A stretch of DNA of 64,000 nt from Dolomedes plantarius (Eukaryota; Arthropoda; Arachnida; Araneae; Dolomedidae): positions 54,737,783-54,801,782 of the forward strand of contig OU015500.1 in NCBI GenBank assembly GCA_907164885.2, written 5' to 3'. This document shows positions 11,854 through 22,110 of this stretch, one piece after another (within the stretch, counting starts at the first letter, position 1; each line of letters starts with the position of its first letter). The notes below the pieces were generated by a model. The model was not told the DNA's origin. It did no database searches and worked only from the letters and a program-made list of their open reading frames with translations. Both the position numbers and the translations under genes were made by a program.

Positions 11854-12708
11854 ATGAAATTAATTAAAAATGGCAATTTATGCCAGCCACAAGAAATTTG
11901 TGGAGAAGTCATTTCAATAAAAAACACATGTCCTTTCGATTCCATTCTGCAGAGTTTAAGTACAGCGATAACGGACTTTAAAGATTACATTAATTACGCA
12001 AAATGTTCTTCAAATTCCGTTTTGCAGTTAGCTCTAAAACTTCTGGCTGACAAAAACTTGACCGCATTTTATAAAAGCAGAGCTATATTTTTAAAATCCA
12101 TGTATCCCAAATCAGAATCTCCAGTCCTTCCAAATCTTTCTTTTGTAGACGCAACTGATAATATAATCAATTTTTTGGAAAAAACACTTAAGGACGCACC
12201 CAGCGTCACTCTTGTTAAAATCTGCAATAAGTGCAGTGCAACGAAAATACAAGTTTTGCCCGTCCTGCGTGTCAACAGAGAACGAATTATGGCAGATGGC
12301 GTAAAATCATTACAAACTGCAATTTCTGAACAGTTCGATTCTACCTATATGTGCAAGAAGCCAAACTGTAACAACGGCATTCAAGCCGTAAAACGGACTT
12401 TCGGCCACCATTTATTCGTTGAACTCGATTTCTTAGATTCGACAAATCGTTTGTTGCAAGAAAAAATTACTAAAAATCAAGTGTGTGACTTGACAAAACT
12501 TTTGGATTTTCCGGTCGAACTGAAATTAGAAAATTCCCTATATCTTTTAGGTGCAGTTATTGCTTACCAGTCAAATCACTATATAGCTTACTGCCATCGA
12601 ACGAGTGGGACTTGGGAAAAATACAACGATTTGGAGAACAAAGTTATTAATATTAAGGAAGATTTATTCGTTAATCCACACGCGGTCCTATATTTACTAT
12701 CAGCTTAA
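11854..12708 (+). CDS. C19/USP-fold cysteine peptidase-like protein of the Foldback element
   Basis: This is an uninterrupted frame to the TAA at 12706. The frame is open from 11800 and the first ATG is at 11854. Numbering from 11836, the protein has a Cys box IKNTCPFDSILQSL (candidate nucleophile C32), paired cysteines CNKC (130-133) and C-x4-C (173-178) placed like the zinc ribbon of USP fingers, and HHLFVELDF at 191-199 like the strand before the USP beta core. It ends with a His box HYIAYCHRTSGTWEKYNDL, where H248 and N264/D265 would complete the triad. Order and spacing match a compact ubiquitin-specific-protease domain. Known relatives cleave ubiquitin or ubiquitin-like modifiers; the substrate here is unknown. 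It sits between a truncated Tc1 and the element's subterminal repeats, so an upstream part may have been lost. It could also be a captured host gene or a 3' exon. There is no signal peptide or membrane segment. Confidence 0.75.
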   Translation: MKLIKNGNLCQPQEICGEVISIKNTCPFDSILQSLSTAITDFKDYINYAKCSSNSVLQLALKLLADKNLTAFYKSRAIFLKSMYPKSESPVLPNLSFVDATDNIINFLEKTLKDAPSVTLVKICNKCSATKIQVLPVLRVNRERIMADGVKSLQTAISEQFDSTYMCKKPNCNNGIQAVKRTFGHHLFVELDFLDSTNRLLQEKITKNQVCDLTKLLDFPVELKLENSLYLLGAVIAYQSNHYIAYCHRTSGTWEKYNDLENKVINIKEDLFVNPHAVLYLLSA

Positions 12709-12842
12709 TCTTAAAATTGGAACCATTTTAACGATCAACTAACTATTGGAAACGTTTGTTTTTAATTACCTGACTTCAGTGTGGAATATTATAATTACCA
12801 TATTTAGCTTTTTACGATAATTGATAATTTTGTACATATTTT

Positions 12843-13310
12843 GAATGTCACAGCAATCTCGGGTTTATGTTTCTAATCATTTATGCGCGTATCTCTTAAT
12901 AATTATATTAAAATGTTAATCTTTTGCTCCGTTCTGTACGAGAAACAAAACATTTTATTTATTGTATATTATAATTTTGAAATTGGGATTTTTAATGTAG
13001 TCATATTTTATTGTAGTACTCATGCATCAAGTTCTATACTTAATTTTTGTACATACATATTTTGAATGTCACAGCAATCTCGGGTTTATGTTTCTAATCA
13101 TTTATGCGCGTATCTCTTAATAATTATATTAAAATGTTAATCTTTTGCTTCGTTCTGTACGAGAAACAAAACATTTTATTTATTGTACATTATAATTTTG
13201 AAATTGGGATTTTTAATGTAGTCATATTTTATTGTAGTATTCATGCATCAAGTTTTATACTTAATTTTTGTACATACATATTTTGAATGTCACAGCAATC
13301 TCGGGTTTAT
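12843..13310 (+). repeat. Two 221-bp subterminal direct repeats
   Basis: 12843-13063 and 13064-13284 are nearly identical, with only scattered single substitutions. A third copy begins (13285-13310) and is cut by the start of the right TIR at 13311. Each opens GAATGTCACAGCAATCTCGGG. They lie between the peptidase stop codon and the TIR. Confidence 0.95.
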
Positions 13311-14025
13311 GTTTAAAAAGTCCTTGGGTAGCGATTTTCATTCTCTATGAAAAAAAATTCTGTACAAAAACGGGAATGCACAGTGTGGGCATGACAGACA
13401 AAAAAGTACAAACCAAAAAAGGTACAGTTTATGAGGGGTTGTTATTTTAAGACCGGCTGACACCTGTGTCCGTTGGGCGTTGGTAATCTTGGGAAAGAAG
13501 GTGGGGGGGATGTCATTCTTTTCATCACTTCTATTTTTAAAGTTGGGGGGGGGGGATAACTCGGTACAACACTTCACACACTGATCACCTTCACTTCTTG
13601 ATGTAGCGCCCATTGTATACAAAGAAAATAGCGAAAATTTTTGGCGCTCAAACACGCTCAAACGACGCTCAAACGAATGCCGTTCTCAAAATTTGAATAT
13701 CTCAATGTCGGGGGGGGGGCTAGGTGTTTTTCCCGCCAAAAAAAGAAATGCCCATAACTTTTTTACAAATGGCGCTCAAACGAAAATTTTTGGCGCTCAA
13801 ACGCGCTCAAACGACGCTCAAACGAATGCCGTTCTCAAAATTTGAATATCTCAATGTCGGGGGGGCTAGGTGTTTTTCCCGCCAAAAAAGAAATGCCCAT
13901 AACTTTTTTACAAATGGCGCTCAAACGAAAATTTTTGGCGCTCAAACGCGCTCAAACGACGCTCAAACGTATGCCGTTTTCAAAATTTGGATATCTCAAT
14001 GTCGGGGGGCCAACTTCACAGACGT
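13311..14025 (-). repeat. Right terminal inverted repeat of the Foldback-type element
   Basis: It is the inverted counterpart of the left arm: the inner segment 13311-13620, a partial tandem unit, then two full units (boundaries at about 13709, 13858 and 14003) and the tip ending CACAGACGT. It has two fewer full units than the left arm. Confidence 0.9.
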
Positions 14026-14034
14026 AATTCCACG
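14026..14034. repeat. 9-bp target-site duplication, right copy
   Basis: AATTCCACG, identical to 6308-6316. Confidence 0.9.
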
Positions 14035-16448
14035 AGCTGAATTACTCGTAATTGTACTTGTGACTGACAATGCGTAATCATCTAGTATCTAAAGTGCAAT
14101 CATCCAGACGGTTCCAGGAAAGATTCATCGCCTGTCACGAACTGTGGTGCAGAATTGAGGGTGCTTGAATGTTACAAAATGCATAAAACACTCCCAGCTA
14201 GGCGGTGGCAATTTCATATATATAAAATATTAGACTTTATTTTTTTTTAATTTAGTATTGATTTAAGTGAAATTATCGACTTGAAAAGGGGATTCAGAGA
14301 AAAGTAATTTGGTTTATATTATAACATTCAATAATTTTTCGACTGACATATAACAATGTAATCTCTTCAAAAAATTTCATAGACGAATGAATGTTTGTCA
14401 TTCCACTTAAACAAAAAACCAATCCTTATTATAGCAGTGAGTTCTATATATGTTTGTATTAGAAAGAGCTCTTGGGAGAAAAACGTACTAATATTTCAGA
14501 AAAAGTGAAACTTCGCTTTAAAAGATGTAATTTGACTTAAGGACATTTCAAGACTATTAATTTAGATAAATCTATAATCTTATTAATATTTTTGCTTCTA
14601 ATTGCAGAAAATTCTAGTACAAAATATATTTCAAGGTGAAACTGTACGGTTATATCATGCTAAAAAACTAAATATTTCGAATTCAGCCAAAAAACTACGG
14701 TCTCAGACGTTGCACAGTTTTCTTCTTGAAAAATTCAACACTGCACCTAAAAATATTGTTAATTAACACATACCTTTTGCATATTTATGTTTATCTTTTA
14801 TTTAAAAATTAAAATAGCTGTATTATAAACGTGGGTTTAAAAGACGGGAAATTTTTTAAATATTATTAAAAAATTAAACGTTAAAAGGTAATATAATATT
14901 AACAATATTTCTTATATAATATCAGTTACATGTTAAGTTAAACTAATGCAAAAGAAATCATAAATTTTTACCTTTACTCCAGTTGAAAGAAAGCTGTCAT
15001 AAGGAAATAAAAAAAAATTATATTTTTTTTGTACGCATATTAAATTTTCTCTCCATTCGACAGAACTGAACTCGCACATTTGGTTCAAATTTTGTATGAT
15101 AAAATTTCATACTTTGAAAGAAATATAATAATCACCTTTTAGATTATTTTTGTTTAAATTTTCGAAGAATAGTAAGATTGCGTTTTCATATGTATACAAC
15201 TTTTTTGGTAACGTGATACGGAAGGAATTCACTTGTCTTTTATCATGCGAAAAAAATGCCTCCTAGCTACTGGAATTTCTAATTTCCTTTTCAATTCAAC
15301 CGCATTTTGAATTCAGCTACTTTTTAACTCTTAGTTAGCATTCCTTCTATCCATTACGATTCAGAAAAGAAGTAGATATGTAAGAGGTTCTTTTCTTTTG
15401 CTATCTACAATCTGCAACTTTCAGAAAATTTTATTGCTGTGTTCTTTGTATTTGATTTTAGTTCAAGAAAGCTTTTACAGACTTATACGAAAATTTAAAA
15501 AATTGCACTTAAGGTAGCAGTATTTAATTAAACAAGAACTCCGAAAATATCATTTATGATGGAATTAATTCCACAACTATATTACGTTAAGTACTTTGTG
15601 TGATCCTGTAAACATATATTTCGTTTTTCAAAACTACAATTATTGTATTATTGTTGCGAATTCTTTAGTAATTTTTTTTCACTTTTATCACAGTTATGAA
15701 TTTAATACTCCCCGATCTATTCTGAATAGTTTGCACTACCATTAACACAATGTAAAATGTTTAAAAAGGAACCTAGTCACACATTCCAAAATATCCATGC
15801 ATTATAAAATATCCCAGTAGATTGTTTGCTTGTCTGTCGGAGCACTCGAAAATCGCATCCATTATTACGAACTAACTGAAACAAAACATGAAAAAGAATC
15901 TTAAATAACATAAAATATAATACCTGTTTGAATTTTATTACTCGGAGTTCCTGTTCTTCCCTTTTACTTATAAATTTCTCTCTTATGTACTTCTCAATAT
16001 CTGCTAGGAAACACGTCTTCTGGAGAAAAAGAGAAAGAGAAAAAAACTGATAGCTTTTAGGCCATCAATTTCGTATGAGAAAGATTTTATTCGCAGTGAG
16101 TGAGTGCTGTTTGACTGTGTATTCTTTTTAATATAAATCTTTGAAAGAGAGAGAAAAATGTTCGTTCTGTTTGAATAAAATATTGAACTGAATAACAAAA
16201 TAACGAGGGATCTAAAAACTGGGCACTGCATGAAGCTTTAACTTGCGTTAGTGTTTACTATTCATTTCGTCTTGACGTTATCCCATGGTTATTTGAAAAG
16301 GATAGTGGTATTACAAGTTGGTATTTGTGCATAAAGTACGAACATACATCAGGCTTTAAGACATATGCAAATAAGGATTTACTGATATTCCTTAATGTAT
16401 GACAAGGAATGATTTTAATATATGTCCCAAATATTATTTTAAATTTTT
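14035..16448. other. Unassigned AT-rich DNA
   Basis: Flank of the Foldback-type insertion. No ORF above background, no RNA gene and no repeat boundaries that I can support. Confidence 0.5.
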
Positions 16449-16452
16449 TTAA

Positions 16453-17036
16453 CGCTAGAAAGACGGGAATTTTTTTTTACTAAAAATACTGAATGCCGTC
16501 ATTTTGATGGTTAAATATAAAATCAAGAATCTAAAATATTCAAAGTTTTTTTTAATGGTTAAGTACTATAAAATTTGAACTATTTCATACAAATATATAA
16601 TAAATTAGTATATATTTAGATATATATTTAGGCAGGTATGCCTAACTAACAACCTGGTATAGTTTCGCCGTAAAAATAAGTGCATGGTTTGTGCAGTCGT
16701 TATTTCTGAACACCAATATATCCGAAGAGCCAATATTTCTGTTATTTGAAAAAGAGGGAAGAGACGAAAAGTAACTAACATTTTTCCGGTATTATTTTAA
16801 AAATGTCTGCCTGTTTTCTACATTGCCATCAAATCAACGGCATTCAGTCTTAGTAATTATGCAACACATTATCTTCTCCTCTTTACTATCGAATATAATT
16901 TTGTAAATGTGTGTTCATATTTCGCGTAAAATTAGAAAAAAGTCATAAAATTTCAGAAGCCTGCGGGCATAAATACAGACATAGTGCTCAATAGTATGTC
17001 CGAAACCATCAAAATGACGGCAGCCGTCTTTCTAGT
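16453..17036. mobile_element. TTAA-type MITE (piggyBac-like), ~584 bp
   Basis: After TTAA at 16449-16452 it begins CGCTAGAAAGACGGG. It ends GCCGTCTTTCTAGTG, followed by CTAA (a one-base-decayed TTAA). Internal landmarks recur in inverse orientation in the element at 54010-54409: the TGACGGC blocks near both ends and the TTCCGGTATTATTTTAAAAA / CTGCCTGTTTTCTA block. No coding capacity. Confidence 0.75.
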
Positions 17037-17543
17037 GCTAATGTTATATCTTTTAAGAAATTCCTCTCTTTTTTTACCAATGCCCCTTTTAAATAACAAA
17101 ATGTTTGCCTCATCGATAAGAAATACCTCTCTTTTCTTGTAACGTTCCTTCACACAATCCCTCCTCAAAGTAAATATTAAGTGCCAGAGGGTTAATCCCT
17201 TGTCTGTAGTTTAAGTAAATTAAGTAAAATTTCCTTAATTTCACATTCCCTAATCTTAAACCCACAAAACTTCAAAGCGGCACTCAGTGGTAGTGGAAAA
17301 CAATTAAGTTGGTTTCGCGCCTAAATATAATTAAAGAAATAATTATTCGAAACTCGAGGTATAACAAAGAGAGATTTTGACTTAATTTTAAATTTTGCCA
17401 TCACATTGAATTAACTAAAACCAGAAATCAAATTAGATGCATGGGCAAACCAGGTTCAAATTTGTAAACAAAATTAAAATAATTTGAGTTAAATAAAAGT
17501 TTTTTCTTCTTTAAATTTTGTCTATCAACCTGTCTCTCTCCGC
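17037..17543. other. Unassigned AT-rich DNA
   Basis: Nothing recognisable apart from the microsatellite that starts at its right end. Confidence 0.5.
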
Positions 17544-17587
17544 CTATATATCTATATCTATATCTATCTATCTATCTATCTAACTAA

Positions 17588-17653
<66 letters not shown>
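17544..17653. repeat. Compound microsatellite (CTATAT)(CTAT)(CT)(AT)
   Basis: CTATAT units grade into CTAT, then a CT run, then about 45 bp of AT. Confidence 0.95.
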
Positions 17654-17655
<2 letters not shown>

Positions 17656-18230
17656 GACCTGAATTTAAAACACATGAAGACATTTTGAAAAGTTTCTTGA
17701 ATCTTCATGACCCTATAATTAGGTTTACAAAGCAAAATTTCTCATGTATTGTTGTATGTTTCATTATAATAGTTTTTTTAGATACTAAAATATGCGTAAT
17801 CAGGAAGTAAAACTGATCCAAAAATAGTAAAAAATTCACTATTAATAACAGCAAAAAATACTCGATTCGTATCTAGATGCAAAATTTGCTTTCATCGTCA
17901 AGAACAAAACTACAAAACGTCCACGTGTAACCCATGTCAAGCAAATATCACTTACCTCATGCGATTCCACTAGCCTGTTTTGAGTCATTGTGTAGGCATC
18001 CTCTTGCTTCATATACCTTTTAAGGAAACCTGAAATTTTTGTAATTAAATTCAAATGTAAGAATTATTACTGTTATTTGTGGTAAAATATTAGGGCATTT
18101 CTATTCCCGGGTTCCATTTATGTTTGTGCCAATTGGCGGTCAAATGATTAGATTCTTGTGTTTGGAAACTAATTTGAGCTTCACGGTAGACTTCGGTGGT
18201 GGCAATAATTCCGCATAGAATATTAATGTA
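17654..18230. other. Unassigned AT-rich DNA
   Basis: No supported feature. A short minus-strand open frame near 17842-18054 has no recognisable motif. Confidence 0.45.
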
Positions 18231-18500
18231 GATCATGAGTCTTTGTTCCCAATGTGGCAAAAGTCGACAGTTACAGTCAGAACCAAGTGACCTGAGACAT
18301 TTGATCCAAAAAGGAATACGTGACGCATTTCAAATCATGTCTCCGATCATTCCTCATTGAATTTTATCATAGATCATGCCCCTTTGTTTCCCATGTAGCA
18401 AAAATTGACCGCTATGAACCAAATCAACTAATCTCATATTTTTATTTCTTTAAGGAATACTTGTAAATCATGGATCTTAAAAATGAGTTTTGCTGAGCAT
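18231..18500 (+). repeat. Diverged 141-bp direct repeat, two copies
   Basis: Copies begin GATCATGAGTCTTTGTTCCC at 18231 and GATCATGCCCCTTTGTTTCC at 18372. Both continue through a CAAAA-GTCGAC / CAAAA-TTGACC block and an AAGGAATAC block. Divergence is high. Confidence 0.55.
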
Positions 18501-21087
18501 CATGTAAAAATAATTATCCTAGGAGTACTGTAACTATTGCTTAAGCCGTAAAAGATTCCTTGAAAGTGATCAGCTCCATACAACAACTGTCTCCAAACTG
18601 GCGCCAATTTACTAACTTCCTTGTGTTGCCACGGTTGCGTGAGTTTACCACTTCGATTTCATAGGAAAACAAGGGATGTATTCACTAGATGGGTATTACA
18701 CGTGCTGTGTACTGACAAAATGAAATGTGCAACAACTGCGAAAGCAAATAAGGAAAACTGGCTGAAGGAATTTTGTCACTGTAGTGATATGGCAGTCATT
18801 CTAGCAGATAAACACTAATATAACTTTGGAAAAAAATACGGAGATTTTAATAATTTTTTTGGCATACTATTTACATTCTTCATATTTTTCATGATTTCAA
18901 GAAATATATTTTTCTCATTTTTCCCCTACTTGAATTTTTTGTAGACCATAGAAGAACTACTTTGTCCGTGGAATTCGATGCCTAATTATACAGACGTGAA
19001 ACAACTTCAACAAGTGACAACTATCCCCCGGAATCAGCTTAAAAATTTTAATCAAGACATTTTTTAGGACATCTTAAAATACTATGCACTTGGTGCCCTT
19101 TTTAGTTGAGATTTAGCGTCATGAACTTCCTAAGAAGGTTCTGGATAGAATTTTTGATGAGACATGGGTATTTCGTGCTCTTCGTTCATAGGTAACAGCG
19201 TTGGTTCACCTATATGCTGCTCTCTTGATAAAGAAGCTAACGTAAATTGCGTGGTGTATGAGTTAACGTCCTTCAGTAAGCATCTGCTGCAGTATTCAGT
19301 AAAGAAAGAAGAAAAAGTCTCATAATTTATATATTTAAGTTGCTAAGCCGACTTTTTGGGCAGTCCGTGAGAGAAAACTACTGCATAAATTTATTTCATT
19401 TTGGTCTTGAACGAAAGATTGTAATCTGTAGATTTGTCAAATTTGATTTTTGTAACCTCAATTTCCATTAATTAGCGATGATTTAAAATCAAAAATTATT
19501 TCTGCTCATGCTCAGTGGCACGTTTAAATCTGTCTTTAGAAACTTACTGTTTCTGCGCATGATCAGTGACATGCTTTAGTGATAAACACGTGTAGTCCGA
19601 GGAGTCTCTCTAGATTCCTCTCTGCGATTTTTATTTTTATGATAATTATGTTTGTGAAATATTAGATTAAACCTGATGGAAATTGTTTATTTCGCGCTGT
19701 TTAATTATCAATAATTTACAATTAAAAAAATTGCTTTCTGTTCATGATCATTGACATTTTTTAAATCTGGCTTTAGATACTCACTACGAACTAGGCCGCT
19801 TAAACACATTAATTTGTTTCTGCGCGTTATTATGGTTTTCAGCATTTGGCAATGATGTGTTGAGTATAATTTGTGTTTTAGTTCATTTATTTACTATCTA
19901 GCTGTTATGTTTTGACAGGTACCAACTAGTGTTTGTTAAAACTATAAATATATGAAACAAGCTTCTTAACCCCGTAATTCAGTCTGACTCGCTTCTAATA
20001 GCCCTGGTCAAGGAATTCATTAAGCATTTTCGTGATGTCGACTCTGTCATCCCTAAAAATGAGAACTGTTTGCAGAAAAATTAGTATTTTTGTTACAGAT
20101 ATAATTCGACTTTTCGAATGAATAGAAAATGAAATATATGAAAACTCTTAAAAGATTTTCGTATAATAACTACAAAGAAAATAATTGATTAAAATTTAAA
20201 TAATAAAATTTAATTAAATATTACCCATAAATTCTACGATAGTTTAGTGAAATAGAAAATGAAGAATATTTGAAAGTGAGTTCCGGCATAAAATTTCTTT
20301 CATTCCATAACGAAAAGAAAATTTTAACTACATTTAGAAATATTTAAATCTCCTAAATATTAAGATTTTTTCAGCACAATAAATACAGATTTCTAACTCA
20401 AAAAACTACTTATAATTCAGAACAAAAATATTACTAAAATGTTTTTAGTTTTATGAAATTAAAACCTTAAAAAAATCAAGCAACTTGGGACAAATTACCA
20501 TTGTTATTTAAGAAAGAAAGTTAAATATTCTTAAGAATGTCTTTAAGATTAATCTTATTAATATTTCATTATGTTAAAAAATATCTTATGTTAATAATTC
20601 ATAACAAAAATAAAAATGAATGTTTTATAGTAAAGTAAGGATTTTAAAATTAAAATCGAAAATGTAATGCTTTTGAAAGAGACCTCGAATAATTTGTGCA
20701 TTTCACTTTCCCTTTAAATGCTGCCAAACAGACCCATCAAATATTTGGTGCGTAGCCGAAAATACAAAGCAACCTTCAACAGCAGACGGATGAAATAGCA
20801 TTTTCTTACTTCAAAGTATGAGCCCATTCTAAGTCCTGGAATGCACTTCAAACAAAACGTGTCAACTCGAAAGTCTGAAATCTAATTTTATGGCGAATTT
20901 TCTGCACTCTGAAAGGGCAAATGCTGCTTTGAATTTGCTTAAGGCTTCCCTTTTCAGTTCATTTGATACTAACATTATTTAATTGTATCCGCCATCCATT
21001 GTAGTCAATACTAAATTTTTTAAAGCTTTTAATACGATGCTATTTCCACAAAAATATAGAGGGTTCCATAAACATATACATATGTGT
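18501..21087. other. Unassigned, with weak repeated segments
   Basis: 19500-19580 and 19733-19790 share a degenerate block (TTCTG-TCATGATCA-TGACA...TTTAAATCTG-CTTTAGA-ACTCACT). An open frame at 18621-18818 has no motif I recognise. A patch at 20690-20960 is less AT-rich without coding signal. Confidence 0.4.
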
Positions 21088-21171
21088 ACACACACACACA
21101 CACAAACAAACACACAAACAAACAAACAAACAAACACACACACACACACATAAATATATATATATATATAA
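21088..21171. repeat. Microsatellite (CA)n(CAAA)n(TA)n
   Basis: A CA run, an interrupted CAAA/CA stretch, a second CA run, then a short TA run. Confidence 0.97.
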
Positions 21172-21884
21172 TTGTTTATTGATTGACTGCAAAAATATAC
21201 CTACAATCGATTGCAAGAATGTTTTAATCGAACTGATTCTTTCCAAGTTATACGGCAGTGAGAACATTAAATGCTGCACAATCCATATTATTATAAGATA
21301 ATAAATGCCTTTCTAACTAACTGTTCTTTTAATCATATTTTTAAAAATCAGCTGTATAAATGCATACAGCATGTAAAGCACATTTAAAAATATAATATTT
21401 TATTTTAAGAAATTCCTCTCTCAAAACTTTAAGCCATTAAATTTGCCCTAATGTCAGTGTAATTAAACTGCGCTTTAAAATAATATTTAAAAAAAATATT
21501 TTTTTTTAAAAGTCTATATTTTCTTTCTCTTATAAGTATAGTTAAAGTTCTACAGGGAAAAAACCTAAAATTTTCATGTATTTCCATTTAAAGTAATGTG
21601 AAATCCAATATTACTATAAAATTCTACACTTATAATTGTTGAATGTTTCGTAAATCATTTACTATGATGTTAGAAGAAAATTTGCTTTAAAACTGTCTGA
21701 TATTTTGCTTTTTAGTCTAGCTGTAAATGTAGTGCCACTTTTTATTTCCTATATGTGAAAACGTAACTATATCTAATTAGCATTTTTTAAGTTTTTTACA
21801 AATTTTCAGTTTAATTTTAATTTCAACTACTTTAATTTAGATTTATATATGTTTGAAAAAGAAATATTATTAATTAAAATGCAA

Positions 21885-21896
21885 TATATGTATATA

Positions 21897-21969
<73 letters not shown>
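21885..21969. repeat. (TA)n microsatellite
   Basis: About 85 bp of TA with small interruptions at its left edge. Confidence 0.97.
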
Positions 21970-21971
<2 letters not shown>

Positions 21972-22071
21972 AAAATTATTGTGTTTATAACTATCAAAAA
22001 AAAAGAAAACATCAAATATTTGTTAGAAATTTAGAGAGCACGTTTGCGTATAATGTGTTGCAAAAAAAGTG

Positions 22072-22072
<1 letters not shown>

Positions 22073-22109
<37 letters not shown>
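22073..22109. repeat. (TA)n microsatellite next to a Helitron 3' end
   Basis: The TA run ends exactly at the A preceding the CTAG of the minus-strand Helitron. Confidence 0.95.

Positions 22110-22110
<1 letters not shown>

Larger units (their letters stand above)
6317..14025. mobile_element. Foldback/Mutator-type DNA transposon, 7.7 kb
   Basis: Both ends are the same sequence in inverse orientation (ACGTCTGTGAAGTTGGCC and its complement), bounded by a perfect 9-bp duplication AATTCCACG. The terminal inverted repeats are long, about 1,010 bp on the left (6317-7328) and 715 bp on the right (13311-14025), and are largely made of ~146-bp tandem units. Long TIRs built of tandem repeats plus a 9-bp duplication define Foldback elements, which belong with Mutator-like elements. 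The unique interior survives as 7329-7551, 10356-10556 and about 11826-13310, and holds a C19-like peptidase ORF. A hAT element (7552-10347) and a Tc1 element (10557 to about 11826) have inserted. No MULE transposase is recognisable, so the copy is non-autonomous. Family assignment rests on structure, not on transposase homology. Confidence 0.85.

Noticed and set aside
12883..13286. Two near-identical 60-codon frames (12883-13065 and 13104-13286)
   Set aside because: They are copies of the 221-bp subterminal repeat, AT-rich and without motif.
18621..18818. Open frame with KANKENWLKEFCHCSDMAV
   Set aside because: Considered as a decayed pogo/CENP-B-like DNA-binding segment, but no second motif or TIR supports it.
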